64,000 nucleotides of DNA, taken from the NCBI GenBank assembly GCA_963717195.1, contig CAVQVR010000002.1, positions 186,001-250,000 on the forward strand. The letters are read 5' to 3'. Shown here piece after piece: positions 26,522 to 36,137 of the stretch; position 1 is the first letter of the stretch; every line of letters starts with the position of its first letter. The stretch comes from JACDAE01 sp963717195. GTDB lineage: Bacteria; Chloroflexota; Ktedonobacteria; Ktedonobacterales; Ktedonobacteraceae. Both the position numbers and the translations under genes were made by a program. The notes under the pieces were generated by a model. The model was not told the origin of the DNA. It saw nothing but the letters and a program-made list of their open reading frames with translations, and searched no databases.

Positions 26522-27412
26522 TTGCAAATCATCAGCACCATTCAAGATTTACTGTATGCACGTACACAATGGGGTAGGCCAGTTGGCTTCGTACCAACTA
26601 TGGGATACCTTCACGAAGGACACCTAGCTCTCTACCGCCAGGCACGCACTGAAAGTCAGACTCTGGTAAGCAGCATTTTCGTCAATCCCATCCAGTTCGC
26701 ACCTCACGAAGATTTAAACCGCTACCCGCGCGATCTCGCACGCGATCTCGCCACGCTTGAAAGCATCGGCGTCGATGTCGTCTTCACACCTTCCGCTGAG
26801 ACAATGTATCCGCCAGGCTTTACGACCTTTGTCGTTCCCGAAGGACCTCTGGCAACTCAGGTGGAAGGTGCTACACGCCCAGGGCATTTTCGTGGCGTCG
26901 CTACCGTTGTACTGAAATTATTTCAGCTCGTACAGCCTGACATCGTCTACTTTGGACAGAAAGATGCTCAGCAGACCGCCGTTATCACACACATGCTACA
27001 AGATTTCAATATGCCGATCAAACTTCGCGCACTACCAACCGTGCGAGAAGACGATGGGTTGGCAATGAGCAGCCGCAATAGCTATCTGACGCCATCTCAG
27101 CGCGAAGCCGCAACGGTGCTCTACCAGGCACTCCAGGCGGGTCGCAATGCTATTGAAGCACATCCTCAATCCAGTCCCGAAGAGGTCGTGCAGGCAATGA
27201 AAGAGGTTTTTGCCCACGAACCTCAGGTCCGCCTGGATTATATAGAGATACGCGACGCCAGCACATTTTTACAGCTAGAGACTCTCCAGCCGCCAGCACT
27301 CCTTCTCATTGCAGCCAGGATAGGACAGACTCACTTAATCGATAACTTTGTTTTTCAGGCCGATGGGAGTTGGAATACAGGACAATTTACGACCCTCCAT
27401 CCCTCCGGGTAA
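26522..27412 (+). CDS. panC: Pantothenate synthetase
   Basis: Joins pantoate and beta-alanine with ATP in coenzyme A synthesis (cytoplasm). The 296-residue length and motifs are typical: PTMGYLHEGHLALYRQA (HIGH-like ATP site), SIFVNPIQFAPHEDLNRYPR, PGHFRGVATVVLKLFQLVQP, YFGQKDAQQ and MSSRNSYL (KMSKS-like). The start is a TTG at 26522 following a strong AAGGAGG; no ATG fits the N-terminus. panB begins 25 bases downstream. No panD (aspartate decarboxylase) is in the window. Confidence 0.95.
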   Translation: MQIISTIQDLLYARTQWGRPVGFVPTMGYLHEGHLALYRQARTESQTLVSSIFVNPIQFAPHEDLNRYPRDLARDLATLESIGVDVVFTPSAETMYPPGFTTFVVPEGPLATQVEGATRPGHFRGVATVVLKLFQLVQPDIVYFGQKDAQQTAVITHMLQDFNMPIKLRALPTVREDDGLAMSSRNSYLTPSQREAATVLYQALQAGRNAIEAHPQSSPEEVVQAMKEVFAHEPQVRLDYIEIRDASTFLQLETLQPPALLLIAARIGQTHLIDNFVFQADGSWNTGQFTTLHPSG

Positions 27413-27437
27413 AAACGTTGAAAAAGGACGACAGACC

Positions 27438-28292
27438 ATGCGCGATAAAGTTACTATACCGGCCATTCAAGCACGAAAAAATGGTCCGAAGATTACGATG
27501 GTGACCGCCTACGATGCTCCCAGTGCACGCATCGTCGATCAGGCTTTGATCGATATTATCCTGGTGGGTGACTCGGTGGCTACGACGGTTCTTGGCTACG
27601 AAGATACGCTCTCCGTTACCGTCGATATGATGGTTCACCATTCCGCCGCAGTCACACGTACCAATCCCAGTGCTCTCGTTGTTACCGATATGCCCTGGCT
27701 CAGCTATCATATCTCTCCCGAAGAAAGCGTTCGCAACGCAGGTCGCCTGATCCGAGAAGGCGGGGCGGCTGCGGTAAAGTTGGAGGGTGGTCGCAAGCGC
27801 CTACCTACGATCAAAGCCATCTTGAACGCGGAAATTCCCGTCGTGGGACACCTGGGCCTTACCCCTCAATCTATCCATACGATGGGTGGCTACCGCGTCC
27901 AGGGCAAAACCACCACAGCGGCACGGGACTTGCTTGCCGATGCAAAGGCACTGGCTGACGTGGGCATCTTCGCACTTGTGCTTGAGGGTATTCCCGATAC
28001 ACTGGCTCAGATAGTGACCAGGGAACTATCTATCCCCACGATTGGTATCGGCGCTGGCCCTCACTGCGATGGACAGGTTCTGGTCTTTCATGATGTGCTC
28101 GCCATGCATACCCAGAAAATGCCCAAATTCGTCAGGCAATATGCCCAACTTGCTGAAACTGCCACTGAGGCTTTGCAACGCTACAGTGCAGATGTACAAT
28201 CCGGCATCTTTCCCGCCGATAGCGAAAGTTATCACCTCGACAAAAACGTTTTAGAGTCCTTGCTCGACTCACAGAAGCAAGACCAGGAATAA
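27438..28292 (+). CDS. panB: 3-methyl-2-oxobutanoate hydroxymethyltransferase
   Basis: Makes ketopantoate from 2-ketoisovalerate and methylene-tetrahydrofolate, the first step to pantothenate. The 284-residue protein has ITMVTAYDAPSARIVD, the metal-binding IILVGDSVATTVLGYEDT, GGAAAVKLEGG, PVVGHLGLTPQS and the ending GIGAGPHCDGQVLVFHDVL. I choose the ATG at 27438, where RDKVTIPAIQARK gives the standard N-terminus and AAAGGACG precedes; a frame open from 27348 overlaps panC. The enzyme's substrate is the product of the IlvC-IlvD pathway, and an ilvC relic lies directly downstream. Confidence 0.96.
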   Translation: MRDKVTIPAIQARKNGPKITMVTAYDAPSARIVDQALIDIILVGDSVATTVLGYEDTLSVTVDMMVHHSAAVTRTNPSALVVTDMPWLSYHISPEESVRNAGRLIREGGAAAVKLEGGRKRLPTIKAILNAEIPVVGHLGLTPQSIHTMGGYRVQGKTTTAARDLLADAKALADVGIFALVLEGIPDTLAQIVTRELSIPTIGIGAGPHCDGQVLVFHDVLAMHTQKMPKFVRQYAQLAETATEALQRYSADVQSGIFPADSESYHLDKNVLESLLDSQKQDQE

Positions 28293-28317
28293 AAAATAAT
28301 GGCAAACATCTACTCCG

Positions 28318-28482
28318 ATGCCGACGCAGACCTCTCGCACTTAAAGTCATTCAAGATGGTACTTTTGCCCGCAACTGGACATTGGAAAATCAGGCTGCCC
28401 CACACTCCAAACAATGAGGCAAAAAGATGCACAACATCCCATTGAAGAAGTAGGAGCACGCCTGCACCAGATATTACCCTGA
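28318..28482 (+). pseudogene. ilvC: Decayed 3' end of ketol-acid reductoisomerase
   Basis: Translation in two frames gives LKVIQDGTFARNWTLENQAA and then MRQKDAQHPIEEVGARLHQI followed by LP and a stop. These match the conserved C-terminus of IlvC (IQ-G-FA--W-LENQAG ... E-HPIEEVG--LR-MMP). A frame change and a TGA separate them, and no upstream IlvC sequence remains, as panB ends 25 bases earlier. So only about 50 codons of a once complete ilvC survive, next to a gene using the same pathway intermediate. Confidence 0.8.
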
Positions 28483-28723
28483 CCACTTCGTCCCTCACCT
28501 TCACGCTCGATTGAATTATCAACTTTACAATAACTGCTTTACCGACTTTTTGGCTGAGCAAATATAATAAAAGTAGGCACCGATTATAAGGATGCAACGA
28601 AAGAAAGTATTGTATATCAAAGGCAAAAACGTCATTGTCATACAATACTATTGATCTCGTGTGTCATATTGATGGTTGCTGTACGTAAACATATTCTTGA
28701 AGAAGAAGGGAAATAACCCGGTT

Positions 28724-29098
28724 ATGAAACTTGACAACAAAACATGCTTCGAAATGACGGAAGAGATTACACTCACCGATACCGAACTGGCAGTTGTACT
28801 TGGAGGGTGTAATAGCCCATCCTATGGTGGCGGCTATCCATCCTATGGTGGTGGCTATCCATCCTATGGTGGTGGCTATCCATCCTATGGTGGTGGCTAC
28901 CCATCAAGTTGCGGCGGCAGCTCTCCATCCTATGGTGGCGGCTACCCATCCTATGGTGGCGGCTACCCATCAAGTTGCGGCGGCGGCTCTCCATCCTATA
29001 GCAATCCGTTTGATACAGGTAGCAGTAGCTCAACAAGCTATCTTGTAACCGTTACCACAACCTACACTCCTGTTTCTAGCAGTTGCGGCGGTAACTAA
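28724..29098 (+). CDS. Putative double-glycine-leader peptide with YGGGYPS repeats
   Basis: A 124-residue protein. Residues 1-28 look like a RiPP/bacteriocin-type leader: acidic (EMTEEITLTDTE) and ending LAVVLGG, the double-glycine cleavage pattern (E-L-x-x-V-x-G-G). The 96-residue core starts with Cys29 and contains the heptad PSYGGGY six times, PSSCGG(G/S)S twice, then a Ser/Thr-rich tail with SSSCGGN at the end. Core cysteines number four. No lanthionine synthase, YcaO, radical SAM enzyme or C39-peptidase transporter is visible in the window. I start at the ATG of MKLDNKT; an upstream ATG at 28676 adds a 16-residue stretch that spoils the leader. It may be a secreted, Tyr-crosslinkable or adhesive repeat peptide. 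Confidence 0.7.
   Translation: MKLDNKTCFEMTEEITLTDTELAVVLGGCNSPSYGGGYPSYGGGYPSYGGGYPSYGGGYPSSCGGSSPSYGGGYPSYGGGYPSSCGGGSPSYSNPFDTGSSSSTSYLVTVTTTYTPVSSSCGGN
28817..29008 (+). repeat. 21-bp coding tandem repeats (PSYGGGY)
   Basis: Units of CCATCCTATGGTGG(C/T)GGCTA(T/C) repeat with a 21-base period. Four perfect heptads are followed by a Cys-containing variant, two more, and another Cys variant. Such repeats expand and contract easily, so copy number may vary between strains. Confidence 0.85.
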
Positions 29099-29191
29099 CC
29101 AGAACCAGAATGTCAGGCGTCAGCCATAAGCTGTAACCATTTATGTAATTTTTGCCTTTTGCAAATACCTTCTGGTTGCGTCCTGATAGGT

Positions 29192-29270
29192 CCAAAAAGT
29201 TGAGCGTTTAATAGCGGAATAGAGCGTTCTAGTGATCGCTTGCTTCTACTATTAAACGCTTGCTTTTTGG
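29192..29270 (+). terminator. Long hairpin downstream of the repeat-peptide gene
   Basis: CCAAAAAG-TTG-AGCGTTTAATAG pairs with CTATTAAACGCT-TG-CTTTTTGG (29192-29214 and 29249-29270), an inverted repeat of about 20 paired bases with a small internal mismatch. The right arm ends in a T-run, so it can terminate the transcript of the peptide gene. Confidence 0.7.
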
Positions 29271-29450
29271 CTTCGCGAGGAGAATAACAATCCTCACACG
29301 CATCATTCTAGTTACCCCATCTTTGCAATTCCACAACTTCTCAGCTATACTCCCATCAGAAGAGATTTTCCTTCCCTCTCGTTCCTCCTTCCATCTCAAT
29401 GTGTTATCATATCAATAAGATGAATCAATTCTCATGGGGAGTGCAAAAAC

Positions 29451-32135
29451 ATGTCAGACAAAAGCTGGATGAAGCGCCTTCCGCCCAGACCATTTCTCAT
29501 CATAGGCGGCTTAGTACTGTTAACACTCGCCCTGACTTTGACACTCGTCCTCGCTCCCCAATCAACGCCAACCCAAACACCCCAAACAGGTGTAACGTTT
29601 CAGGTACATATTGGCTTTGATGGCCGCTATAAGGATGGTATGTGGGTACCTGTCTATGTCACATTGAGCAATACTGGTGCAGATTTTACAGGCATGCTTT
29701 CAATCGCCCCTCCTCCTTCACTCAGTGAAACAGAATGGCCATCTACCCTCTATCAGTCCAGTATTACCTTACCGGCTGGAGCACAAAAACAGGTAACGCT
29801 CTATATTCCTCTCAAAGCCAGTACACCCGCTATATCCCAACCTATGGATGTACAACTTCTTGATACACATGGTCATCTTGTCCTGACGCACTCAACCTTC
29901 GCGCATCCTCTTAATCCCCAGGATATTTTTGTAGGTCTTCTTTCAGATCAACCCGGCAGTTTCAGTTCCCTTACAAACGTTGAACTTCCCAATCGTGCCG
30001 CAACACTTGCAACCGAACCACTTAACGCCAGTACTTTTCCTACAGAAGCGGCGGCACTCGACAACTTTGATATGCTCATACTGGATGACTTCACCTCCAG
30101 CACACTCAATAATGACCAACTTCGCGCGTTACAGGCATGGATACAGCGTGGTGGTACTCTCATTGAGATTGGCGGGCTCTCCTGGCAGCGTTCTCTTACT
30201 TCCCTACCGCACAATCTGGTGCCTGTTACCATCACCAATACGAGCCTTCTCTCCCCTCGTCCCCTCTCATCGTTTTCCATCAACGATGCTCCGTTACCAG
30301 CAGGGAAAACATCAGATACCCGTAGCCTCCAGGACTCCATCTTGATTAGCGCTGCCACTCTCGCTCACACTCCAATAAGTGCTATCGATACTGTCATCCT
30401 ATCCGCTGGAAATGTTCCATTACTTGTACAGCGTCAGCAGGGACTTGGCACAATATATTACCTCGCCTTCGATCCTACCCTTGAGCCCCTCGCTAGCTGG
30501 AGTGGAATACATACCTTCTGGCAGAGCCTTCTCCTACGTACACTTGGCGATCAATTACTTACGCCTAATACTGGCGCTCCCATTCTACCAGCCAATGGCA
30601 CCTTCACTGGATCAAATCCCAATCTTCCCTTGATCGGAATGGGCATGGAAGACTTGCTGTATTCGATGCTACCACACACACTCCCTCTACCCTGGCCACT
30701 CGTTGCGATAGTGCTTGGCTACTTGCTCGTGCTCGGACCGCTACGCTTCCTATTCACACGCTTCACAAAACACCGCTGGAACTGGCGTATCGTCCTCAGT
30801 AGTCTTGTCGTCTTCTCTTGCCTCTCTTATGGACTTGCTCTCCATGAAAAGAACGACTCCACACTGAGCAATAGCATTTCTATTCTCCAGCTTAATCAGG
30901 ACGGCACACCCGCTCATATGACAACCTATACCAGCCTCTTTCTCCCCGATCAAGGCAACTTTCATGTAACACTGCCAGGTACAAAACTGATACAGGTACT
31001 GCCCCAGGCCATTCCTACCAACGACAGCTCCTCTTCATCTCAGATAGATATCATGAATAACGAGAACGGAACCACGGTCAACTTGAACGGAGATCACACC
31101 TGGACCATGCACACTCTCATCTCAGAGCAGGAGCGCCTGATCAGTGGCACGGTTGTTCCTCACCTTACACTCAACGATGGTACTATTGACGGAACGATCA
31201 CGAATACCTCGCCCTATTCACTTACTGATTCATATATCTTGATGGCGCAAAGGTATATTCACTCCGGCCCTTTGATGGCACACCAGACTCGTACTATCCA
31301 CATCTCACTCAAGAATACAGCAGATCCTGACGAAACCCTGGCCGACCAGATCACTACTGATAGTGGCCTCCCATCTGCATACAACCTCAATACTGATCTA
31401 CTACCAACAAAAACCCTTTCCGACTTACACCTGGAAACTCTCACTGCGTTAAGCGGAGAACTCAATTCTTTTGCCTGTGGCTTGAATATTTGTGCGGTCA
31501 ATAGTGAAAAGTCTCAACCTCCTTTCGGAAACCCGGTGATGTTCTCGTCTCCTGGTAATGACCCTCTTTTACTGGCTAATTCCCCGGCTACCCTTATCGG
31601 CTGGACAGACCAGGAATCAGATTCCACCAATAGAATTAGCGTGAACGGCGTCTCCTCAACCGGGACACAGGAAACGCTTTTGCAGATTCCGTTGACTATC
31701 CGTTTCCCTGATACTTCGCCCGTACCATCTCATACACTCACTGCACGCTTAATAGATGTTCAGGGCACCAATGTGCAGAGCCAATCAGGTATCTACTTGA
31801 TGACTACTGGGAGCATGACCTTCGAACTCCCACTACCATCGACTGTGAACGTACGGACGCAACCTTTGACCGTCTCGCTACTACCCTATCCTCCTGGCGG
31901 TATTTACCAACTGGAAAATGCTGGCACAAGAAACATTGCAGACGAACGGCATCTCCAAGTTTCTCTCTATAACTGGCAAACTGGTACATGGGATGCCACA
32001 ACCCTCAACCAGTATACGCTTCTCATAAACAAGCAGGCCTACATTGGCCCTAATCAACGCATTTTGTTTAAACTTGCTAATTCTAATCCCTCACAAGGCA
32101 CTTTTGTTCTGGGTATACCTATTGTTACCCTGTAG
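29451..32135 (+). CDS. Large membrane-anchored envelope protein, paralog 1
   Basis: An 894-residue protein. An N-terminal helix (FLIIGGLVLLTLALTLTLVL) precedes a beta-rich extracytoplasmic domain (VTFQVHIGFDGRYKDGMWVP, VTLSNTGADF, ALLQLLDTHGHL-like strands). Then comes a GATase1-like Rossmann segment (DNFDMLILDDFTSSTLNNDQ, LQAWIQRGGTLIEIGGLSW). Two central helices (WPLVAIVLGYLLVLGPLRFL and IVLSSLVVFSCLSYGLAL) flank a basic loop, and a second beta-rich domain follows. It resembles uncharacterised proteins encoded with ABC-2, MoxR, DUF58 and vWA genes in Firmicutes and Chloroflexota (from memory, no search). Its neighbour is a full-length paralog. Confidence 0.75.
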   Translation: MSDKSWMKRLPPRPFLIIGGLVLLTLALTLTLVLAPQSTPTQTPQTGVTFQVHIGFDGRYKDGMWVPVYVTLSNTGADFTGMLSIAPPPSLSETEWPSTLYQSSITLPAGAQKQVTLYIPLKASTPAISQPMDVQLLDTHGHLVLTHSTFAHPLNPQDIFVGLLSDQPGSFSSLTNVELPNRAATLATEPLNASTFPTEAAALDNFDMLILDDFTSSTLNNDQLRALQAWIQRGGTLIEIGGLSWQRSLTSLPHNLVPVTITNTSLLSPRPLSSFSINDAPLPAGKTSDTRSLQDSILISAATLAHTPISAIDTVILSAGNVPLLVQRQQGLGTIYYLAFDPTLEPLASWSGIHTFWQSLLLRTLGDQLLTPNTGAPILPANGTFTGSNPNLPLIGMGMEDLLYSMLPHTLPLPWPLVAIVLGYLLVLGPLRFLFTRFTKHRWNWRIVLSSLVVFSCLSYGLALHEKNDSTLSNSISILQLNQDGTPAHMTTYTSLFLPDQGNFHVTLPGTKLIQVLPQAIPTNDSSSSSQIDIMNNENGTTVNLNGDHTWTMHTLISEQERLISGTVVPHLTLNDGTIDGTITNTSPYSLTDSYILMAQRYIHSGPLMAHQTRTIHISLKNTADPDETLADQITTDSGLPSAYNLNTDLLPTKTLSDLHLETLTALSGELNSFACGLNICAVNSEKSQPPFGNPVMFSSPGNDPLLLANSPATLIGWTDQESDSTNRISVNGVSSTGTQETLLQIPLTIRFPDTSPVPSHTLTARLIDVQGTNVQSQSGIYLMTTGSMTFELPLPSTVNVRTQPLTVSLLPYPPGGIYQLENAGTRNIADERHLQVSLYNWQTGTWDATTLNQYTLLINKQAYIGPNQRILFKLANSNPSQGTFVLGIPIVTL

Positions 32136-32381
32136 TACATCTCTCGTACGAAAAATTCGTAGTAAGAATTGCCCTTAAGAAACGTTTAACTATCAATGCT
32201 ACAATAGTAGAGACAATTTTGCTCATAACAAAGCAAATTGTGTCATCGTTAACCAGAAAGTTTCAACGAAGGAATTCTGACGCAAAAATATGTATACTAT
32301 TAGGTAGGGAAGAACGATTTACAAGTAAGACATTTTCCGTGCACCGTACTCGTCCGTCAGTTACGAAAGAGGCCCAGGAAC

Positions 32382-35120
32382 ATGCCAATTGGTCAATATC
32401 GAAAATTAGCACACCCACTTCTACACGTCCCTGTTTCCGTTTGTCTTTCTCTGCTCTTTGCCTTTTTTCTCTTCCCTCTGAACGCATCCGCCCATAGTAC
32501 CGCTTCTTCTCTTATCAGACCTACATTTCAGATAAGCGTGGGCTTCAATTCACGCTATCGCGATAGTAACTGGGTTCCAGTGCAGGTATCATTGCGCAAT
32601 GATGGCGCTGACTTTAACGGTTTCGTCTCGATCAACGTTCCAGCTCCTTCTTCCAGCATCACCAGGTCCTCTCCTACACTGACGTATCAGCAGGCGATTA
32701 CTCTTCCTACCAGTTCTCAGAAACACGTCACACTGAACGTGCCTATCTCAACTGGCGACCAGGGCAGTACACAGACAATTACGGTCAATCTGCTTGATGC
32801 AAATAATCAGAAGATCAGCAGTAAAACAACCACGTTGCGTAGTATCGGCCCCAGTGACATCTTTGTGGGCATCCTTTCAGATCAAACAACCGGTTTTGGC
32901 CCTTTGAGTGCGCTTCCACTGGCAGACCCCACAGCATCCATCCTTGTTGAACCGTTGAATGCCGCCACTATGCCAACGACGACAGAGGTACTCAAAAACT
33001 TTGACCTCATTATTCTGGATGACTTTACGACGAGCAACTTAAGCACAACTCAATTGAAGACCCTTCAGAACTGGGTCATCTGGGGCGGTTCTTTGATCGT
33101 TATCGGTGGGCCTGAATGGAGACGTACTCTGAGCCCCCTCCCTTCCAGTCTTCTCCCCGTCTCTATTACAGGGGCAGAGACACTTCCCGTTAAAACTTCT
33201 TTACTGCCCGTTGGCGGTCCCACAAAAGGCGGTCCGGCGCAGCATCCTACCCCTGATACCGTTCAAGGAACAGTCTCGGCCAGCACCGCAACCCCTTCCT
33301 CAGCCAGCACGGTCGCTCTTTCCGCTGCTACAATACCTCTGCTGGTGCAGGAAAAACAGGGGCAGGGCATGGTCTGCTACCTGGCTTTTGATCCAACCTT
33401 GCATCCCGTTCTCAACTGGGCTGGTGTCAGCGCCCTCTGGCAAGGTCTCCTCCTACGCACACTGGGCGATCAAGTTCTGGCCTCTGGCCCGAATAGCCCT
33501 AACTCTGGATCATGGCAACTTACATCCGATACTAGTAGCGGGAGCTTGAGTAGCCTGTTACAATCCTCCTTACCCAATATGCTCCCTCCAACCTGGCTCA
33601 TTCTTGCACTGCTGTTAGGATATATAGCGGTGCTTGGTCCAGTACGCCTTCTCCTGGTACGCTTTCTCAAGAAACGCGATTGGAGTTGGCGTGTTGCTTT
33701 AAGCACAATCATCATCTTCTCCGCCTTGAGTTATACGTTGGCTCTCCAACAAAAAGGAACTTCAATTGTCAGTAGCAGCATCTCAATCCTACAGCTCGGG
33801 CAGCCAGATAGTACCGGCACGCCAGCCCATGCCACAACGTATGTTGGCGTGTACCTTCCCAATCAAGGGAATTTTCAGGTGAATGTCCCTGGCTCTAACC
33901 TTGTCCAGACGTACACAGATTCTTCTTCAGCACAAGGACTCCCCGCAACGATTGTTTCGTCTGACAACGAGACAAATGTGAAATTGCAGGGCATCAATAC
34001 ATGGAGCCTGCGTACTCTGGTGACAAAGCAAGATAGTCACCAGTCTGGCAGCATCGTCCCTCACCTCACGTTCGAGAATAATAACCTGGTACAGGGTACA
34101 GTAACCAATAGCCTACCTTACGCTCTTGATAATGCCTATCTACTGATAAGCAATCACTTTCAAGCGCTGGGAAATATGACTGCTGGTGAAACAAAATCGG
34201 TCTCTTTATCCCTGGAAAATGCTCCCAGTTCGACCAACAATCTTCTATCACCTTCGCTTGCGGACCAGATTGCCGCCAGCAATAACCTGCAGGTACCATA
34301 TATAGACTATTATAACAGCTCACAACGCCAGAACCCGCTACAACGTCATATGGCACAGCTCGCGATCTTGAGTGGCGAAACGTATGAGTACTGTGGCTCT
34401 GTTCCCTGCTTCCAATCCACGCCGCCATTTACTACCTCCAGTAGTGTCCTTGTGAACAGTAGCACAACACTTACCAGTGGGAATGGCCCTTCGACACAGG
34501 TGAATAGCCGCGATCCTCTGCTGGTCCCTGGCTCACCCGCAACCTTTATTGGATGGATAGCCCCTACCTCGCATGCTAGCAATGCTGTTGACATCACTGG
34601 TAGCCGCATTGCCGGAACACAGGAAACTTTTCTCCAGGCTCCTCTCAACGTCAATTTTTCAGATCCGGCAAACCAGAGCGTCAATGTGCCATCCGATATG
34701 ATAGCTAGCCAGTTGATCGATGCACAGACCCAGAGCGCACAGACACAATCTCCAGGCGTCTATACACTCAATGGAGGAAGTATGACCTTCGAGTTTGCCC
34801 TTCCAACCAACCTTCAAATGCAGAGTGGGAACATCACACTCACAGAACCATCCTCACTCATCCAGGGCAATATTCCTTTCGGACAGGGCATCACCTCTAT
34901 CATCGATGTCAATCATATACGGATTTTCCTCTACAATTGGCAGAAACAGACCTGGGATCGCTTTTCCTTTAACCAGTTTTCGCTTTCCATTAACAACGCT
35001 CAGTCGTATATTGATAGTAACGGGCGTATCGTGATGCAATTCGCTAATCAGAACGCCTCACAAGGTACCGCTGTCTTTAGCAAACCTTCATTACAATTGC
35101 GCGGTCTGCTCACAAGTTAA
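32382..35120 (+). CDS. Large membrane-anchored envelope protein, paralog 2
   Basis: A 912-residue paralog of the preceding gene: same order of signal sequence (LSLLFAFFLFPLNASAHS), beta domain (FQISVGFNSRYRDSNWVPVQ; LRNDGADFNG), GATase-like segment (LKNFDLIILDDFTTSNLSTT; WGGSLIVIGGPEWRRTL), two central helices (WLILALLLGYIAVLGPVRLL; VALSTIIIFSALSYTLAL) and a C-terminal beta domain with GTQETFLQAPL. Shared blocks such as QNW/QAW, DIFVGxLSDQ and RIFLYNWQ/QVSLYNWQ show tandem duplication. The signal peptide here ends ASA-H and looks cleavable, whereas paralog 1 has an uncleaved anchor. It lies 34 bases before the ABC ATPase gene. Confidence 0.75.
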   Translation: MPIGQYRKLAHPLLHVPVSVCLSLLFAFFLFPLNASAHSTASSLIRPTFQISVGFNSRYRDSNWVPVQVSLRNDGADFNGFVSINVPAPSSSITRSSPTLTYQQAITLPTSSQKHVTLNVPISTGDQGSTQTITVNLLDANNQKISSKTTTLRSIGPSDIFVGILSDQTTGFGPLSALPLADPTASILVEPLNAATMPTTTEVLKNFDLIILDDFTTSNLSTTQLKTLQNWVIWGGSLIVIGGPEWRRTLSPLPSSLLPVSITGAETLPVKTSLLPVGGPTKGGPAQHPTPDTVQGTVSASTATPSSASTVALSAATIPLLVQEKQGQGMVCYLAFDPTLHPVLNWAGVSALWQGLLLRTLGDQVLASGPNSPNSGSWQLTSDTSSGSLSSLLQSSLPNMLPPTWLILALLLGYIAVLGPVRLLLVRFLKKRDWSWRVALSTIIIFSALSYTLALQQKGTSIVSSSISILQLGQPDSTGTPAHATTYVGVYLPNQGNFQVNVPGSNLVQTYTDSSSAQGLPATIVSSDNETNVKLQGINTWSLRTLVTKQDSHQSGSIVPHLTFENNNLVQGTVTNSLPYALDNAYLLISNHFQALGNMTAGETKSVSLSLENAPSSTNNLLSPSLADQIAASNNLQVPYIDYYNSSQRQNPLQRHMAQLAILSGETYEYCGSVPCFQSTPPFTTSSSVLVNSSTTLTSGNGPSTQVNSRDPLLVPGSPATFIGWIAPTSHASNAVDITGSRIAGTQETFLQAPLNVNFSDPANQSVNVPSDMIASQLIDAQTQSAQTQSPGVYTLNGGSMTFEFALPTNLQMQSGNITLTEPSSLIQGNIPFGQGITSIIDVNHIRIFLYNWQKQTWDRFSFNQFSLSINNAQSYIDSNGRIVMQFANQNASQGTAVFSKPSLQLRGLLTS

Positions 35121-35153
35121 GAATGCTACCAGTTCTCTATCAAAAAAAAGGAT

Positions 35154-36137
35154 GTGCCTGCTCTTATGCAAAAAACTGAGTCAGGGAACGCGATCATTAA
35201 AATACAGAACGTTTCCAAGCGCTATCGTAAATTCTATGCCCTGCATGACTTCACGCTGGAAATTCCACAGGGGGCCATTTACGGCTTTATAGGACCAAAT
35301 GGTGCAGGAAAATCTACCCTCCTGCGCATTCTGGCCGCCTTGATCAGCCCCAGTAGCGGCGAAGTCTGGTTCGAAAACGATGAAGTGAGCCAGCGTCCCT
35401 CCTCTATTCATCGCAAAGTTGGGTACATGCCAGACTTCTTCGGCGTCTATCCCGATCTTACCACAATTGAGTACCTTGAGTTTTATGCCGGCATTCATAA
35501 AATTCCACGCAAAAAGCACAGGCGCACTATCACCGATCTTCTGGAATTGGTCGATCTCTCCTCAAAACACGATGAGCTGGTTGAGACATTGTCGCGCGGT
35601 ATGAAACAACGCCTCTGTCTTGCTCGCACCCTCATCCATGATCCCGACATACTCTTGCTCGATGAACCAGCCTCCGGCCTCGATCCCCGTGGCCGCGTGG
35701 AATTACGCGAACTGGTCCATTCTTTACATAGTATTGGCAAAACGGTGATTATCAGCTCACATATTCTCCCCGAACTGGCCGAGATGTGTACCGACATCGC
35801 TATTCTGCAAGAAGGTCGCCTTGTCGCAGCCGGAGATGTTGAAAAGATCGTTCAACGCTTCAGCAGCAGGCATCAGCTTGAGATACGCATTCTGGAAGCC
35901 GAACGCATTCCCGCCGCACTGGAATTACTGAAAAAGCAGCCTGACATAAGCAACATTACGCAAGGATCAGAGAATGTGCTCCTGGCCGACTTCAACGGCA
36001 ACGAACAGGCGTTACCTCAGATCATGGCTGAATTAATTATGCAAGGCGTGCCCATTACCTCTTTCGCACCACGTGCGAGTAGTGGTCGTCTCGAAGATAT
36101 CTTTATGAGCATCACGGAAGGAAACAGTCCATCATGA
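35154..36137 (+). CDS. ABC-2 transporter ATP-binding protein
   Basis: A 327-residue ATPase. Walker A GPNGAGKST, Q-loop region YMPDFFGVYPDLTT, signature LSRGMKQRLCLARTL, Walker B DILLLDEPASGLDP and switch His in IISSHIL are all present. A C-terminal extension of about 90 residues follows. The GTG at 35154 or an ATG at 35166 could start translation; neither has ideal spacing from AAAGGA. It is coupled to the permease gene by an ATGA overlap and lies in a one-directional series with the two envelope proteins, MoxR and vWA genes. The substrate is unknown; transporters in such gene trains (for example GldA/GldF-like) serve envelope assembly or gliding in other phyla. Confidence 0.9.
   Translation: MPALMQKTESGNAIIKIQNVSKRYRKFYALHDFTLEIPQGAIYGFIGPNGAGKSTLLRILAALISPSSGEVWFENDEVSQRPSSIHRKVGYMPDFFGVYPDLTTIEYLEFYAGIHKIPRKKHRRTITDLLELVDLSSKHDELVETLSRGMKQRLCLARTLIHDPDILLLDEPASGLDPRGRVELRELVHSLHSIGKTVIISSHILPELAEMCTDIAILQEGRLVAAGDVEKIVQRFSSRHQLEIRILEAERIPAALELLKKQPDISNITQGSENVLLADFNGNEQALPQIMAELIMQGVPITSFAPRASSGRLEDIFMSITEGNSPS

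Noticed and set aside
28310..28645. 111-codon minus-strand ORF downstream of panB
   Set aside because: It runs antisense to the ilvC relic, which explains the sequence better.
28817..29008. CRISPR or noncoding satellite
   Set aside because: The 21-base period keeps the reading frame and encodes heptads in a leader-bearing ORF.
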